The notes beneath the pieces were generated by a model. The model made no database searches. It saw only the letters and a program-made list of their open reading frames with translations, and had not been told where the DNA came from. This document shows positions 1-7,700 of a stretch of DNA of 13,178 nt, in pieces; the stretch's first letter is position 1, and every line of letters begins with the position of its first letter. The position numbers were made by a program, and so were the translations under genes. The DNA is from Candidatus Gastranaerophilales bacterium. Its GTDB lineage: Bacteria > Cyanobacteriota > Vampirovibrionia > Gastranaerophilales > Gastranaerophilaceae. The stretch is from assembly GCA_947630355.1 (NCBI GenBank), contig CANRHJ010000042.1, positions 1 to 13,178 on the forward strand, given 5' to 3'.

Positions 1-1580
1 CAATAAAATACTACCAGATGTTCTTAAATTACTATCCCGATGCGCTGGATGCGAGGGAAAATATGGCATCAATATATTTAAGAATGAATAAACCGGAAGA
101 TGCAGCAAAGATATATAAGGATATATATGTAAAAGACCCTGAAAATTTTGATGATTATTCAAACTACGGATTGGCATTATATCGGACATCGGATTATATA
201 ACAGCCGAGAAAGTGTTAAGCCGTGCATTGGAGAAGGATAAGAATGATTACGTGGCAAGAGCTAATTTGGCTTATGTTTATTTGGCTCAGGGTAAATATT
301 CAAAATCGGAAGAAGAGTTTAATAAAGTACTCGAAACAAATCCTGATATGAATACAATCAGATTTGACTATGCAAATTTATTGGCAGACAAAGGAAAATA
401 TGATGAAGCACTGCTGCAATACAATGAATATATAAAAGAAGTAAAGGATAATGATATTGCTTATTTGAATGCCGGAATATTGTATTCCAAAAAAGGTGAT
501 TATGAAAATGCAATAAATATGCTGAAGGAAGGAAGCAATATATCGCCGAAGAACACGGATATTCAAAAAGAACTTGCAAAGGCATACCATTTGGACAAAA
601 GATATGAAGATGCAATAAGCGTATATAATATATTAATAGCAAAAGAACCTGAAAATAAGGAATATATATTAAATAAAGCAATAGCACTCCATGCTGAAAA
701 AAGATATGAAGAGGCGATAGCAATATATAAAGACATACTTACAAAAGAACCCGATAATAAAACTGCTAAGGACTATTTGACAAAAGCATATATTTCGCAA
801 GCGGAAAATTTTGTAAGTACAAAGAATTATCGTAAAGCAATAAACAGTTATGAACAGGCGTTAGATACAGACAAGGAAAATCCGTTAATATACATAGCGA
901 TGGCGGATACCTACGAGAAGTGGGGAGTAAAAAGTAAATCAATCGAATATTATGAAAGAGCTATGGCAATAGCTCCCGATAACCCGCAAGTGTTAACCTC
1001 ATATGCAAAAACGCTAGGTAATTATAATAAAACCGACGAGGCCAAAATAGTATATGATAAAGCTATAAATTCGGAAAAAACCGACAGTGCGGAAAAATAC
1101 AATTATAAAGTCAGTATGGGAGACACATATTATAAGAATAAGGAATATGATTCAGCGTTAAAAGAATACCAAGCCGCATTGGAATACGGGGCACAAGACG
1201 AGTTAATATATATAAAAGAAGGGAACACATATAAAGCATTAAATCAGCTGGAACAGGCAATAAATCTATATGATGAAGCAATTAAGAAAAATCCTGATAA
1301 TCCCGATTCATATTTCAATAAGGGCCTGTGTCAGGCGGAATTGAATGATTTAATATCAGCTAAGAAGAGCTTTGAAGAAGTTATAGCCAGAAAACAAGAT
1401 TATGCTTATGCTTATTATGCTTTAGGTCTTGCCTATGAAAAAGAAGAAAATATAACAGATGCAATAAAAAACTATGAAAAGTTTGTTTATTATACACAGG
1501 ATAAAAATTTAAAGAGTAATATACAGAATAAAATAAATAATTTAAAGAAGAAATTACCCCAAGAAGAAGTAAAAGAATGA
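1..1580 (+). CDS. Tetratricopeptide repeat (TPR) protein, 5' end outside window
   Basis: The reading frame is open to the left edge (codons for IKYYQ precede the first ATG at 18), so this is the C-terminal part of a longer protein; at least 525 residues are visible. It consists almost entirely of roughly 34-residue TPR units with the usual small/aromatic pattern, for example YEEAIAIYKDILTKEPDN and SIEYYERAMAIAPDNPQ. I estimate about 14 units. TPR solenoids are protein-protein scaffolds, so the partner cannot be named from sequence. There is no membrane segment in the visible part, and the last ~20 residues are Lys/Glu rich. Its TGA stop overlaps the ATG of the next gene (ATGA at 1577-1580), which indicates translational coupling with the small exported protein downstream. 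Family assignment is firm; function is unknown. Confidence 0.93.
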   Translation, partial: IKYYQMFLNYYPDALDARENMASIYLRMNKPEDAAKIYKDIYVKDPENFDDYSNYGLALYRTSDYITAEKVLSRALEKDKNDYVARANLAYVYLAQGKYSKSEEEFNKVLETNPDMNTIRFDYANLLADKGKYDEALLQYNEYIKEVKDNDIAYLNAGILYSKKGDYENAINMLKEGSNISPKNTDIQKELAKAYHLDKRYEDAISVYNILIAKEPENKEYILNKAIALHAEKRYEEAIAIYKDILTKEPDNKTAKDYLTKAYISQAENFVSTKNYRKAINSYEQALDTDKENPLIYIAMADTYEKWGVKSKSIEYYERAMAIAPDNPQVLTSYAKTLGNYNKTDEAKIVYDKAINSEKTDSAEKYNYKVSMGDTYYKNKEYDSALKEYQAALEYGAQDELIYIKEGNTYKALNQLEQAINLYDEAIKKNPDNPDSYFNKGLCQAELNDLISAKKSFEEVIARKQDYAYAYYALGLAYEKEENITDAIKNYEKFVYYTQDKNLKSNIQNKINNLKKKLPQEEVKE

Positions 1581-1987
1581 GAGAAAAGCTTTCAGCCGGG
1601 ATATTATTAATTGCGGCAATAATAATATTTTGCGGATTTAAAAGAGCCGAAAAACCGTTTATAATATTATCATCGGGAGATATTGACCCAAATAACACAA
1701 CAAGAATAGAACGAATATTTACAAGCAAAGGAAGAATAAATTATGCGCTTGTATGTCCCGACGGCCTAAAATACGCAGGAGTAAGGCTTCAAATAGCAAG
1801 CAGAAATGAAAAAACTTCAAACTGGGGATTTAGTATCATCAAAACAAGAGATATGTATCTTGATATATCAAGAAAATACCATAAAGATTACGTATACATA
1901 GAAAAACCGGGAAACTATTTTATACAATTTTTTTATTTAAACAAAAAGAATTATCCGTTTGCGCATAAGGAATTTATAGTTAAATGA
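1577..1987 (+). CDS. Small exported or membrane-anchored protein, unknown function
   Basis: This encodes 136 residues. Residues 1-5 are basic (MREKL), and about 6-22 form a hydrophobic segment (SAGILLIAAIIIFCGF) that reads as a signal peptide or a single N-terminal anchor. Cys 19 lies at the end of the segment, but the -1 residue is Phe, so it is a poor lipobox. The remaining ~110 residues are rich in alternating hydrophobic and polar stretches, suggesting a small beta-rich domain outside the cytoplasm. I do not recognise the family. The ATG overlaps the TPR gene stop, and its own TGA overlaps the next ATG (1984-1987), so it is the middle member of a tightly coupled three-gene unit. The gene looks real from this coupling; no function can be assigned. 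Confidence 0.8.
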   Translation: MREKLSAGILLIAAIIIFCGFKRAEKPFIILSSGDIDPNNTTRIERIFTSKGRINYALVCPDGLKYAGVRLQIASRNEKTSNWGFSIIKTRDMYLDISRKYHKDYVYIEKPGNYFIQFFYLNKKNYPFAHKEFIVK

Positions 1988-2400
1988 TAAAAGAGTATAT
2001 AAAATTTTATATAAATAAGGTGTTATCGGCAAAGTATGTAAGAAAGGGCAAATGCTTAAAATGCGGGAACTGCTGCAGGAATATATTATTATATGCTGAT
2101 GAAGAACCTATAAAAACAAACGAGCAGTTTGAACGGGTGAAAGAATGGGAAAAGCACTACAATAATTTTTATATATCAGGCAAAAGCGAGACGGGTGCAT
2201 TATTATTCACCTGCAGAGAAATAAGTGAAGATAATAAGTGCCGTGTATACTTTTTCAGAGGATTAGGCTGCCGTCAATATCCTGCAGTTAAAAGTAAATT
2301 TATTATTAACGGTGGCAAACCGCTTGACGGATGCGGATATTACTTTGAAAGTAACAAAAAATTCAAATCATATTTAGATAAGAACGAAGTGCATTTATAG
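1984..2400 (+). CDS. YkgJ-family cysteine-cluster protein
   Basis: This encodes 138 residues with the hallmark cluster KCLKCGNCCR (Cys 24, 27, 30, 31), followed by Cys 77, Cys 86, Cys 96 (GLGCRQYP) and Cys 117 (LDGCGYYF). This CxxCxxCC plus CRxYP pattern defines the YkgJ / UPF0153 family, thought to bind zinc or an iron-sulfur centre; its reaction is not established. There is no signal peptide, so it is probably cytoplasmic. It is the last gene of the TPR-led unit, with start coupled to the preceding stop by an ATGA overlap. Its 3' end overlaps the 3' end of trmFO on the opposite strand by 38 bp, and no terminator hairpin separates the two convergent genes. Some family members act in protein or tRNA modification contexts, but that is not inferable here. 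Confidence 0.88.
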   Translation: MIKEYIKFYINKVLSAKYVRKGKCLKCGNCCRNILLYADEEPIKTNEQFERVKEWEKHYNNFYISGKSETGALLFTCREISEDNKCRVYFFRGLGCRQYPAVKSKFIINGGKPLDGCGYYFESNKKFKSYLDKNEVHL

Positions 2401-3676
2401 CTCTTTCCGACAATAATTGATTTTTCAGTTTTTTATTTTTTTTCATTTTTTTATCAACATCAAGCTCTGAAACTATACCCCAATTTGAATTAACAGGTTG
2501 AAAATTTGAATGGTCCGGAAAAGAAATATAAGAAGTTAAAGCGCCGAGCATAGTTTCTTGGGGTAGTTCAAGAAGCTTTTCATTATTAATATATCTTGCC
2601 ATATTTATTCCTGCAAGCAGTCCCGATGCAACAGATTCGGTATATCCTTCGGTACCGGTAATTTGTCCCGCAAAGAATATATTGGGAGATATACGGGATT
2701 GAAGAGTATTTGCCAATACTTTCGGGCTGTTAATGAAAGTATTTCTATGCATAACACCGTATCTGACAATATTTGCATTTTCAAGACCCGGTACAGAGTG
2801 TATAAGTTCTTTTTGTGAATCCCACTTAAGGTTAGTTTGAAATCCGACTAAATTATACAAATCAGCCTTTTTATCGTCCTGTCGTAACTGCACAACCGCG
2901 TAGTTATTAATATTAGTTCTCGGATCAACAAGACCTATCGGTTTTAAAGGCCCGAACCTTAGGGTATCTTCTCCTCTTGATGCAATAATTTCAATGGGAA
3001 GGCAAGATTCAAAGAACTTTGCATTTTTCTCAAAAGATTTAAGCTCAATTCTGGGAGCATTAATTAAAATATTATAGAAATTAAGATACTCCTCTTTATT
3101 CATCGGACAGTTAATATAATCAGCCAGTCCCTTATTATATCTGTTAAGATAAAAAGCCTTGTCAAAATTAACGGACTCTTTTTCAATAATCGGAGCAACA
3201 GCATCAAAGAAAAATAAATAATTTTGCCCTAAGAATTTTTTAACAGACTCGGCAAGTTTGTCAGATGTTAAAGGTCCGCTTGCAATAATGGTGGGAACAG
3301 AGGTATCCAGTGTCGTAATTTCTTGCCTGATTAGATTAATATACGGGTTAGAGGTAATTTTTTCCGTGACCGTTTGTGAAAAAATATTTCTGTCTATGGC
3401 AAGAGCCCCGCCCGCGGGAACTTTGGATTGAAATATAACAGGCATGAGCTCGGAACCCAGTGCTTCCATTTCATGCTTAAGCATTCCTGATGCATTGGTA
3501 ATATCATAAGAACCTAAACTGTTTGAACAGACAAATTCTGCCAATTTATCCGTTGTATGAGCACCTGTTGTAGTGCTCGGTCTCATTTCATATAAATCCG
3601 TATATATATTCCTTTTAGCCAATTGCAGTGCCGCTTCACAGCCTGCCAGTCCGCCCCCTATTATTCTGACTCTCAT
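2363..3676 (-). CDS. trmFO: Methylenetetrahydrofolate--tRNA-(uracil-5-)-methyltransferase TrmFO
   Basis: This encodes 437 residues, the normal length for TrmFO (older name Gid). TrmFO uses FAD and methylenetetrahydrofolate to make ribothymidine at position 54 of the tRNA T-loop in the cytoplasm. The N-terminal FAD dinucleotide motif is visible (IIGGGLAGCEAA, residues 5-16). Cys 50 (EFVCSNSLGS) and Cys 225 (FESCLPIE) sit where the two functional cysteines of the Bacillus enzyme (C53 and C226) lie. The second FAD-binding stretch is present near the C-terminus (GQITGTEGYTESVASG). The start is supported by a GAGGT ribosome-binding site seven bases upstream of ATG. The gene is monocistronic and convergent with ykgJ. 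Organisms with TrmFO usually lack the SAM-dependent TrmA, which fits a cyanobacterial-type background. No anomalies were seen. Confidence 0.97.
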   Translation of the reverse strand: MRVRIIGGGLAGCEAALQLAKRNIYTDLYEMRPSTTTGAHTTDKLAEFVCSNSLGSYDITNASGMLKHEMEALGSELMPVIFQSKVPAGGALAIDRNIFSQTVTEKITSNPYINLIRQEITTLDTSVPTIIASGPLTSDKLAESVKKFLGQNYLFFFDAVAPIIEKESVNFDKAFYLNRYNKGLADYINCPMNKEEYLNFYNILINAPRIELKSFEKNAKFFESCLPIEIIASRGEDTLRFGPLKPIGLVDPRTNINNYAVVQLRQDDKKADLYNLVGFQTNLKWDSQKELIHSVPGLENANIVRYGVMHRNTFINSPKVLANTLQSRISPNIFFAGQITGTEGYTESVASGLLAGINMARYINNEKLLELPQETMLGALTSYISFPDHSNFQPVNSNWGIVSELDVDKKMKKNKKLKNQLLSERAINALRSYLNMI

Positions 3677-3694
3677 TAATTTACCTCAAAATAA

Positions 3695-3723
3695 ATTATA
3701 CATAAAAAGTTATACTATATTAA
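3695..3723 (-). promoter_or_regulatory. Putative sigma-70-type promoter of trmFO
   Basis: On the minus strand a perfect TATAAT (-10, plus-strand positions 3695-3700) lies 17 bp downstream of TTAATA (3718-3723), a 4-of-6 match to the -35 box. A TG dinucleotide directly precedes the -10. The trmFO start codon is at 3676, giving a short leader that contains GAGGT. In such AT-rich DNA the -10 could be chance, but the spacing and position are good. Confidence 0.5.
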
Positions 3724-3745
3724 TTTTATATAGTAAAATATAATT

Positions 3746-4867
3746 ATGGAAGAAAAAATAGAAATATTACTTTTTGATGAAGAAAAACTTTCTCAAACAC
3801 TTTTAGAAAGCTATATATCAGATTTAACATTTCCCTGCAATATAAGGAAATATCAGGAATTTAACGGGGATGTTATACCTGAGGATGACAAGCTGAAAAT
3901 AATAATAATAAATATTAATAAGACAAATGAAATTATCCTTGAAAAAGCGAAAGAAATAAGTCATAATAAGAGTAATATAATAATATTTATATCCTATGAT
4001 AAAACAGCGGATATACAAGTAAGAGCACTTCGTGCGGGAGCAAGAGATTTTCTTCTGAAACCTGTAATAAAATCAGATTTTATAAATACACTACAAAGAA
4101 TTTACCAAAAAGAATACTTAGCAAAGGAAAAAACAATGAACTCAAAAGTTTATTCAACTATATCTGTAGAAAACGGTGTAGGTAAAACATTTTTTGCACT
4201 GAATTTATCAAAGAAACTGGCTGATATTACAAAAGAAAACGTAATATTAATTGATTTCAATAATAAATTAACCGATTTGTTTCAGATATTAAATATACAT
4301 ACAAAACACAGCACTTATAATTATATAAATACTATTACGGAATATAATGCAAAAGAATTATTTTCCAATTTAATAAAATTTGAAGTGCCTAATCTTCATC
4401 TGCTCGGCAACGGTATATTTGCAAATTACGGCATAGCTGTCGATATAACAAAAATTGATTTGTTTTTTAAAATATTAAAACAACATTACAAATACATAAT
4501 AATAGATAATGATTTATCTGAAAAAGATATAAACAGTAAATTAATATTAAATTCCGACTATATTTATTTAATAACGGATTCAAATTTATCCTCAGCAGAA
4601 AAAATAAAACACAATAAATCATTATTTAACGCGGAAGACAGAAGAACAAGAGTCATATTAAATAAATACAACAAAAACAAAGATGAGGCGGTCATAAATG
4701 AAATAGAGCAAGTAATAGGTAAGAAAATTTTCTCTAAAATACCGAAGAATTTTCTTGCCGCCAGTTCAGCCGTTGATAAATCAGTAACAATAGATAAAGT
4801 TGCTCCGAAACTTGATATAGTTAAAGAGTATGAAAAAATAGCAAAGTATATGGTTGAAAAAGATTAA
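3746..4867 (+). CDS. TadZ/CpaE-like protein: atypical receiver domain plus MinD/ParA-type ATPase
   Basis: This encodes 373 residues. Residues ~5-125 resemble a receiver fold: acidic start LLFDEE, central strand KIIIININ, and the conserved RAGARDFLLKPV near 96-107. The usual phosphoacceptor Asp after the third strand is Asn, so it should not be phosphorylated. Residues ~132-370 form a MinD/ParA-like ATPase with ENGVGKTFF (142-150) in the P-loop. GVGKT is kept, but the signature Lys of the deviant Walker A is Glu 142. Asp 170 (VILIDFN) and Asp 254 (YIIIDND) match the A' and Walker B positions. This two-domain order is that of TadZ/CpaE, which position Tad/Flp pilus machinery at a cell pole. No other recognisable Tad gene is nearby except the decayed ATPase two bases downstream. 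No Shine-Dalgarno sequence precedes the ATG. Confidence 0.75.
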   Translation: MEEKIEILLFDEEKLSQTLLESYISDLTFPCNIRKYQEFNGDVIPEDDKLKIIIININKTNEIILEKAKEISHNKSNIIIFISYDKTADIQVRALRAGARDFLLKPVIKSDFINTLQRIYQKEYLAKEKTMNSKVYSTISVENGVGKTFFALNLSKKLADITKENVILIDFNNKLTDLFQILNIHTKHSTYNYINTITEYNAKELFSNLIKFEVPNLHLLGNGIFANYGIAVDITKIDLFFKILKQHYKYIIIDNDLSEKDINSKLILNSDYIYLITDSNLSSAEKIKHNKSLFNAEDRRTRVILNKYNKNKDEAVINEIEQVIGKKIFSKIPKNFLAASSAVDKSVTIDKVAPKLDIVKEYEKIAKYMVEKD

Positions 4868-4869
4868 TT

Positions 4870-5562
4870 ATGAAATTAAAAGAGAGAATAGATTTAATAA
4901 ACAAACCGGAAAATAATCCGCAAACGTTTAGTGAAGAAGAAAAAGCGGATAAATTAGATCAAAATACAAAAAATCTTATCAAATCAGTTATAGAAGAGAA
5001 TAAGAATATAATTTTGATTTGTCCCGATTCAAGCTGTAGAGAAGATGTAATAAATTATATAGGCAATGAAATTATTTGTAGTCGGACTGAACGAATAAAC
5101 AGAATTGAAAAAATAAAAGAAGAAAAAGAGAATATAATATTAGTAAATAAAGTATCAAATACCGAACTGATACAGATATTAGAGCTTATAATAAGCAGTA
5201 ATAAGCAGATAATAATGCCGTTTGATTTTAAATCGGTTGAAGAAATAACAGGCAGTTTAAAATTAATAGTAATGCTGAATAAACAGAATATATCAGAAAA
5301 ACAGTGCGAGTATTTAATCGGTTTGGCACAGATTAGTGCAATGGTTTTTGATAAAGAGAGAAAGATAAGTACAATAATTGATATCTGTTATGAAGAAGGG
5401 AATTTAACTGCAGCAAAGAGAGAGTATACAATACCTCCAATAGAGGACAAAACAGAGCCTAAAGCCGTTAGCGAAGAAGATAAACCGCAAACTCAGCCTT
5501 TAAATAAACTTGCTAAAATAAAATTAAACAGAAAATTATTAAAAGAGCAGGAACAGAAATAA
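4870..5562 (+). CDS. Probable degenerate CpaF/TadA-type secretion ATPase (pseudo-enzyme)
   Basis: This encodes 230 soluble residues with charged, probably disordered tails (1-35 and ~180-230). The core follows the order of a CpaF/TadA RecA-like domain. Helix TKNLIKSVIEENKNIILI (33-50) runs into CPDSSCREDVINYI, where the P-loop GGTGSGKT would be. ENIILVNKVSNTELIQIL (87-104) is placed like DRIIVGEVRGGEALDML. Then come a strand IIMPFDFKSVEE in place of LTTIHANSPRDA, a helix, and AMVFDKERKISTIIDICY (157-174) like the terminal DLIVHLSR...VTEI segment. Walker A Lys/Thr, the Walker B acid and the His-box His are all absent, so ATP hydrolysis is unlikely. It starts two bases after the TadZ/CpaE-like gene, the usual CpaE-CpaF order. 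The homology is my pattern reading, not a search result; the alternative is an unrelated unknown protein. Confidence 0.5.
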   Translation: MKLKERIDLINKPENNPQTFSEEEKADKLDQNTKNLIKSVIEENKNIILICPDSSCREDVINYIGNEIICSRTERINRIEKIKEEKENIILVNKVSNTELIQILELIISSNKQIIMPFDFKSVEEITGSLKLIVMLNKQNISEKQCEYLIGLAQISAMVFDKERKISTIIDICYEEGNLTAAKREYTIPPIEDKTEPKAVSEEDKPQTQPLNKLAKIKLNRKLLKEQEQK

Positions 5563-5604
5563 AATTTCCTGCATCAAAAATAAATATATACATACATTAA
5601 ATAG

Positions 5605-5638
5605 ATCCAAAGGTTAATTTAAACATTAATCTTTGGAT
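5605..5638 (+). terminator. Long hairpin between the ATPase pair and the regulator operon
   Basis: ATCCAAAG (5605-5612) pairs perfectly with CTTTGGAT (5631-5638). Inside it TTAAT (5614-5618) pairs with ATTAA (5625-5629), with a G-U pair between the two blocks. This gives an uninterrupted 14-bp stem with a 6-nt loop. It lies 43 bases after the stop at 5562 and about 90 before the next start. The downstream sequence is AT-rich but has no clean U run, so it may be a weak terminator, an mRNA stabiliser or an operator-like palindrome. Confidence 0.5.
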
Positions 5639-5713
5639 ATTTATTAATAAACCCAAATATGGATGATAGAGTAAAATCGGGCATGTAATATATAAATATA
5701 AGGAAATATTACA

Positions 5714-5719
5714 GGGGAG
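5714..5719 (+). promoter_or_regulatory. Shine-Dalgarno sequence deciding the GTG start of the response regulator
   Basis: GGGGAG lies seven bases before GTG at 5727 and thirteen before the in-frame ATG at 5733. The spacing favours GTG as the start, adding two residues (Met-Tyr) to the protein. It is one of the few strong ribosome-binding sites in the plus-strand part of the window. Confidence 0.6.
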
Positions 5720-5726
5720 CAAGAGT

Positions 5727-6440
5727 GTGTATATGAGAGCAGCGGAATTTAACAAAAAAGTCAAATTGATATTGGTAGATGACAATTATGAACATCTTAT
5801 GGGGATACGTGAATTAATAAACCTTGAAACAAATTTTGAGGTAATAGCAACGGCAACAAATGTAAATCTTGCAATTAATCTGGTGAAGAAATATCAGCCC
5901 GATATAATATTAATGGATATAAGTATGCCGGAAAAAGACGGTTTAACGGCAATAAGCGAAATTGAAAGATTAGAAACGGGAAGTAAAATAATAGCATTGA
6001 CAGGATATGATGATCCCGATTTAATATTCCGCGCGATGAAACTCGGAGCAAAAGGTTATATATTAAAAACGATGGCATCCGCACAATTAATGTACGCAAT
6101 AGAAGAAGTAATGCAAGGTAAAGTATATTTACCGGCAGGTTTATCATCAAGATTTTTTGATTATTTCCAAAAAACCTACAAAGAAGAAAATAAAAACAAC
6201 GGTAATGATGAAACATTACTTCAATATTTAACTCAAAGGGAAGAGGAAGTACTGGAATTATTAACAGAAGGATATAATTATAAAGAGGTGGCTCAAACAT
6301 TATTTATAAGTGATACAACCGTAAAAACCCACGTTAATAATATTTTTCAAAAATTGCAGGTAAGTGACAGAACACAGGCTGTATTATATGCTTTAAATAA
6401 CGGATTTAAGAATAGAAAAAAATTAAAGATTGCTATATAA
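5727..6440 (+). CDS. NarL/FixJ-family response regulator
   Basis: This encodes 237 residues. The N-terminal receiver domain has the acidic pair Asp 18-Asp 19 (LILVDDN), phosphoacceptor Asp 64 (IILMDISMPEKDG), Thr 92 (ALTGYDD) and Lys 114 (GYILK), so all the switch residues are present. The C-terminal LuxR-type helix-turn-helix spans about 167-230 (LTQREEEVLELLTEGYNYKE, then SDTTVKTHVNNIFQKLQVSD). It is therefore a phosphorylation-controlled DNA-binding transcription regulator. The start is taken as GTG 5727 from the spacing of GGGGAG. The histidine kinase gene begins three bases after its stop, so the two form a cognate two-component pair. Target genes are not visible; the palindromic hairpin at 5605-5638 upstream could be an autoregulatory site, but this is speculation. 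Confidence 0.95.
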   Translation: MYMRAAEFNKKVKLILVDDNYEHLMGIRELINLETNFEVIATATNVNLAINLVKKYQPDIILMDISMPEKDGLTAISEIERLETGSKIIALTGYDDPDLIFRAMKLGAKGYILKTMASAQLMYAIEEVMQGKVYLPAGLSSRFFDYFQKTYKEENKNNGNDETLLQYLTQREEEVLELLTEGYNYKEVAQTLFISDTTVKTHVNNIFQKLQVSDRTQAVLYALNNGFKNRKKLKIAI

Positions 6441-6443
6441 TCT

Positions 6444-7694
6444 ATGAGAAAAAATTATAACACACTTCACAAATACATATATGATAATTCAACAAAAGAA
6501 TATAACGAAAAGACCGTAACAGGTCTTTTTCGTGCGATAACGGAACCCGTAATAAATAACCAGCAAAATGAAGCTTTGATACTGGTTAGAATACTGAAAG
6601 AGGAAGTATGTAAAACAGCAATAAAACGATTGAGGTTTTCAGCATGCAAGATAATTAGTTATTCGGATGATTTAGCCGGATATGAAAATAACACTGCTGA
6701 TGATATATGGGAAAGCACGGAATTTCTTGTATTATTAACCTCAAGGTATTCGGCAGCTTTAATATGGGATTATTCAACGGGTAATAGTAAAGGGAAAACA
6801 CAAGTTTGCCTGTTATATAATTCAAAAAGAATAAGCGAAATAGCAAAAACAATAGAAGAAAATTCCGTAAACGGAATAAAAGATTTAATAATAAAATATG
6901 CGCCCGACAGACGTGACAATATGATTTTAAATGAATCAATAAGAGGTCTTGCCGATAAATTAAATGAAACAAATGAAGAAATAGAGCTAACGTCAGCGGA
7001 GAAAGATAATTTAAACGGTATTGAGGAAGAGATATATAAAACAGCGCAAATAGTAACGGAACGTGCTAAATATACGGCACACGAAATAAAAAATAATTTA
7101 TCAATAATAAACATATATACAAAGATATTGGAAAAGCGGCTTCAGAAGGCAGAAATTGATGAAGAGAGTTCTTCATCGGTCAACACGTCCATTAAGAATA
7201 TAAGAAAAGCATCAGAAACGATATCTTATATAATAAATGAATTAAGGTGTTATTCCAAGCCAAATATAAGCGAAGTAGACATAAAACAGATAATAGCAAG
7301 CTGTATTGAGCAAACAAGGGGGAAAGCACAAGCGGCAAACGTAAAAATAACCGCCTCAAATATTGCTGACAAGAAATTAACCGCCGATAGAAGTATACTG
7401 GAGTGCTGTATAATTAATATAATATTTAATGCTATAGATGCTTGCAAAAGCGGTTGTGCAATTACAATAAATACCTATGAACGGGATTTAAAAACAGTTA
7501 TACAAATATCAAACAACGGAGAAAAAATATCGAAAGATATTTGGGAAAAGATATTTGACCAAGATTTTACAACAAAGCAGAACGGTTCGGGTGCGGGATT
7601 ATATATATGCAGAAAACAGCTTGAGAATATTAACGGAGAAGTAAAGCTTGTAAATTCCGATGAAAACGAAACTATCTTTGAAATAACGGTGTAA
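6444..7694 (+). CDS. Soluble sensor histidine kinase, cognate to the upstream response regulator
   Basis: This encodes 416 residues with no membrane segment or signal peptide, so it is a cytoplasmic kinase. Residues ~1-195 form an N-terminal sensor region I cannot assign with confidence; the stretch TEFLVLLTSRYSAALIWDY (92-110) loosely recalls DICT-like sensory modules of cyanobacterial kinases. The DHp helix carries the phosphorylated His 213 in AHEIKNNLS. The HATPase domain has the N-box CCIINIIFNAIDAC (Asn 325, Asn 329), a G1 box reading ISNNGEKIS (357-363) in which Asn replaces the usual first Asp, and G2 box GSGAGLYIC (381-389). It starts three bases after the regulator stop without a Shine-Dalgarno sequence, suggesting coupled translation. 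The helicase gene follows after six bases. The Asp-to-Asn change in G1 occurs in some active kinases, so I assume it is functional. Confidence 0.93.
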   Translation: MRKNYNTLHKYIYDNSTKEYNEKTVTGLFRAITEPVINNQQNEALILVRILKEEVCKTAIKRLRFSACKIISYSDDLAGYENNTADDIWESTEFLVLLTSRYSAALIWDYSTGNSKGKTQVCLLYNSKRISEIAKTIEENSVNGIKDLIIKYAPDRRDNMILNESIRGLADKLNETNEEIELTSAEKDNLNGIEEEIYKTAQIVTERAKYTAHEIKNNLSIINIYTKILEKRLQKAEIDEESSSSVNTSIKNIRKASETISYIINELRCYSKPNISEVDIKQIIASCIEQTRGKAQAANVKITASNIADKKLTADRSILECCIINIIFNAIDACKSGCAITINTYERDLKTVIQISNNGEKISKDIWEKIFDQDFTTKQNGSGAGLYICRKQLENINGEVKLVNSDENETIFEITV

Positions 7695-7700
7695 ATCATT

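Noticed and set aside
1381..1728. A 115-aa hydrophobic minus-strand frame, and similar long antisense frames at 358-723, 5875-6300 and 6655-7114
   Set aside because: They are antisense to solid genes with clear domains. Leu/Ile/Tyr-rich compositions are what AT-rich coding strands give in reverse.
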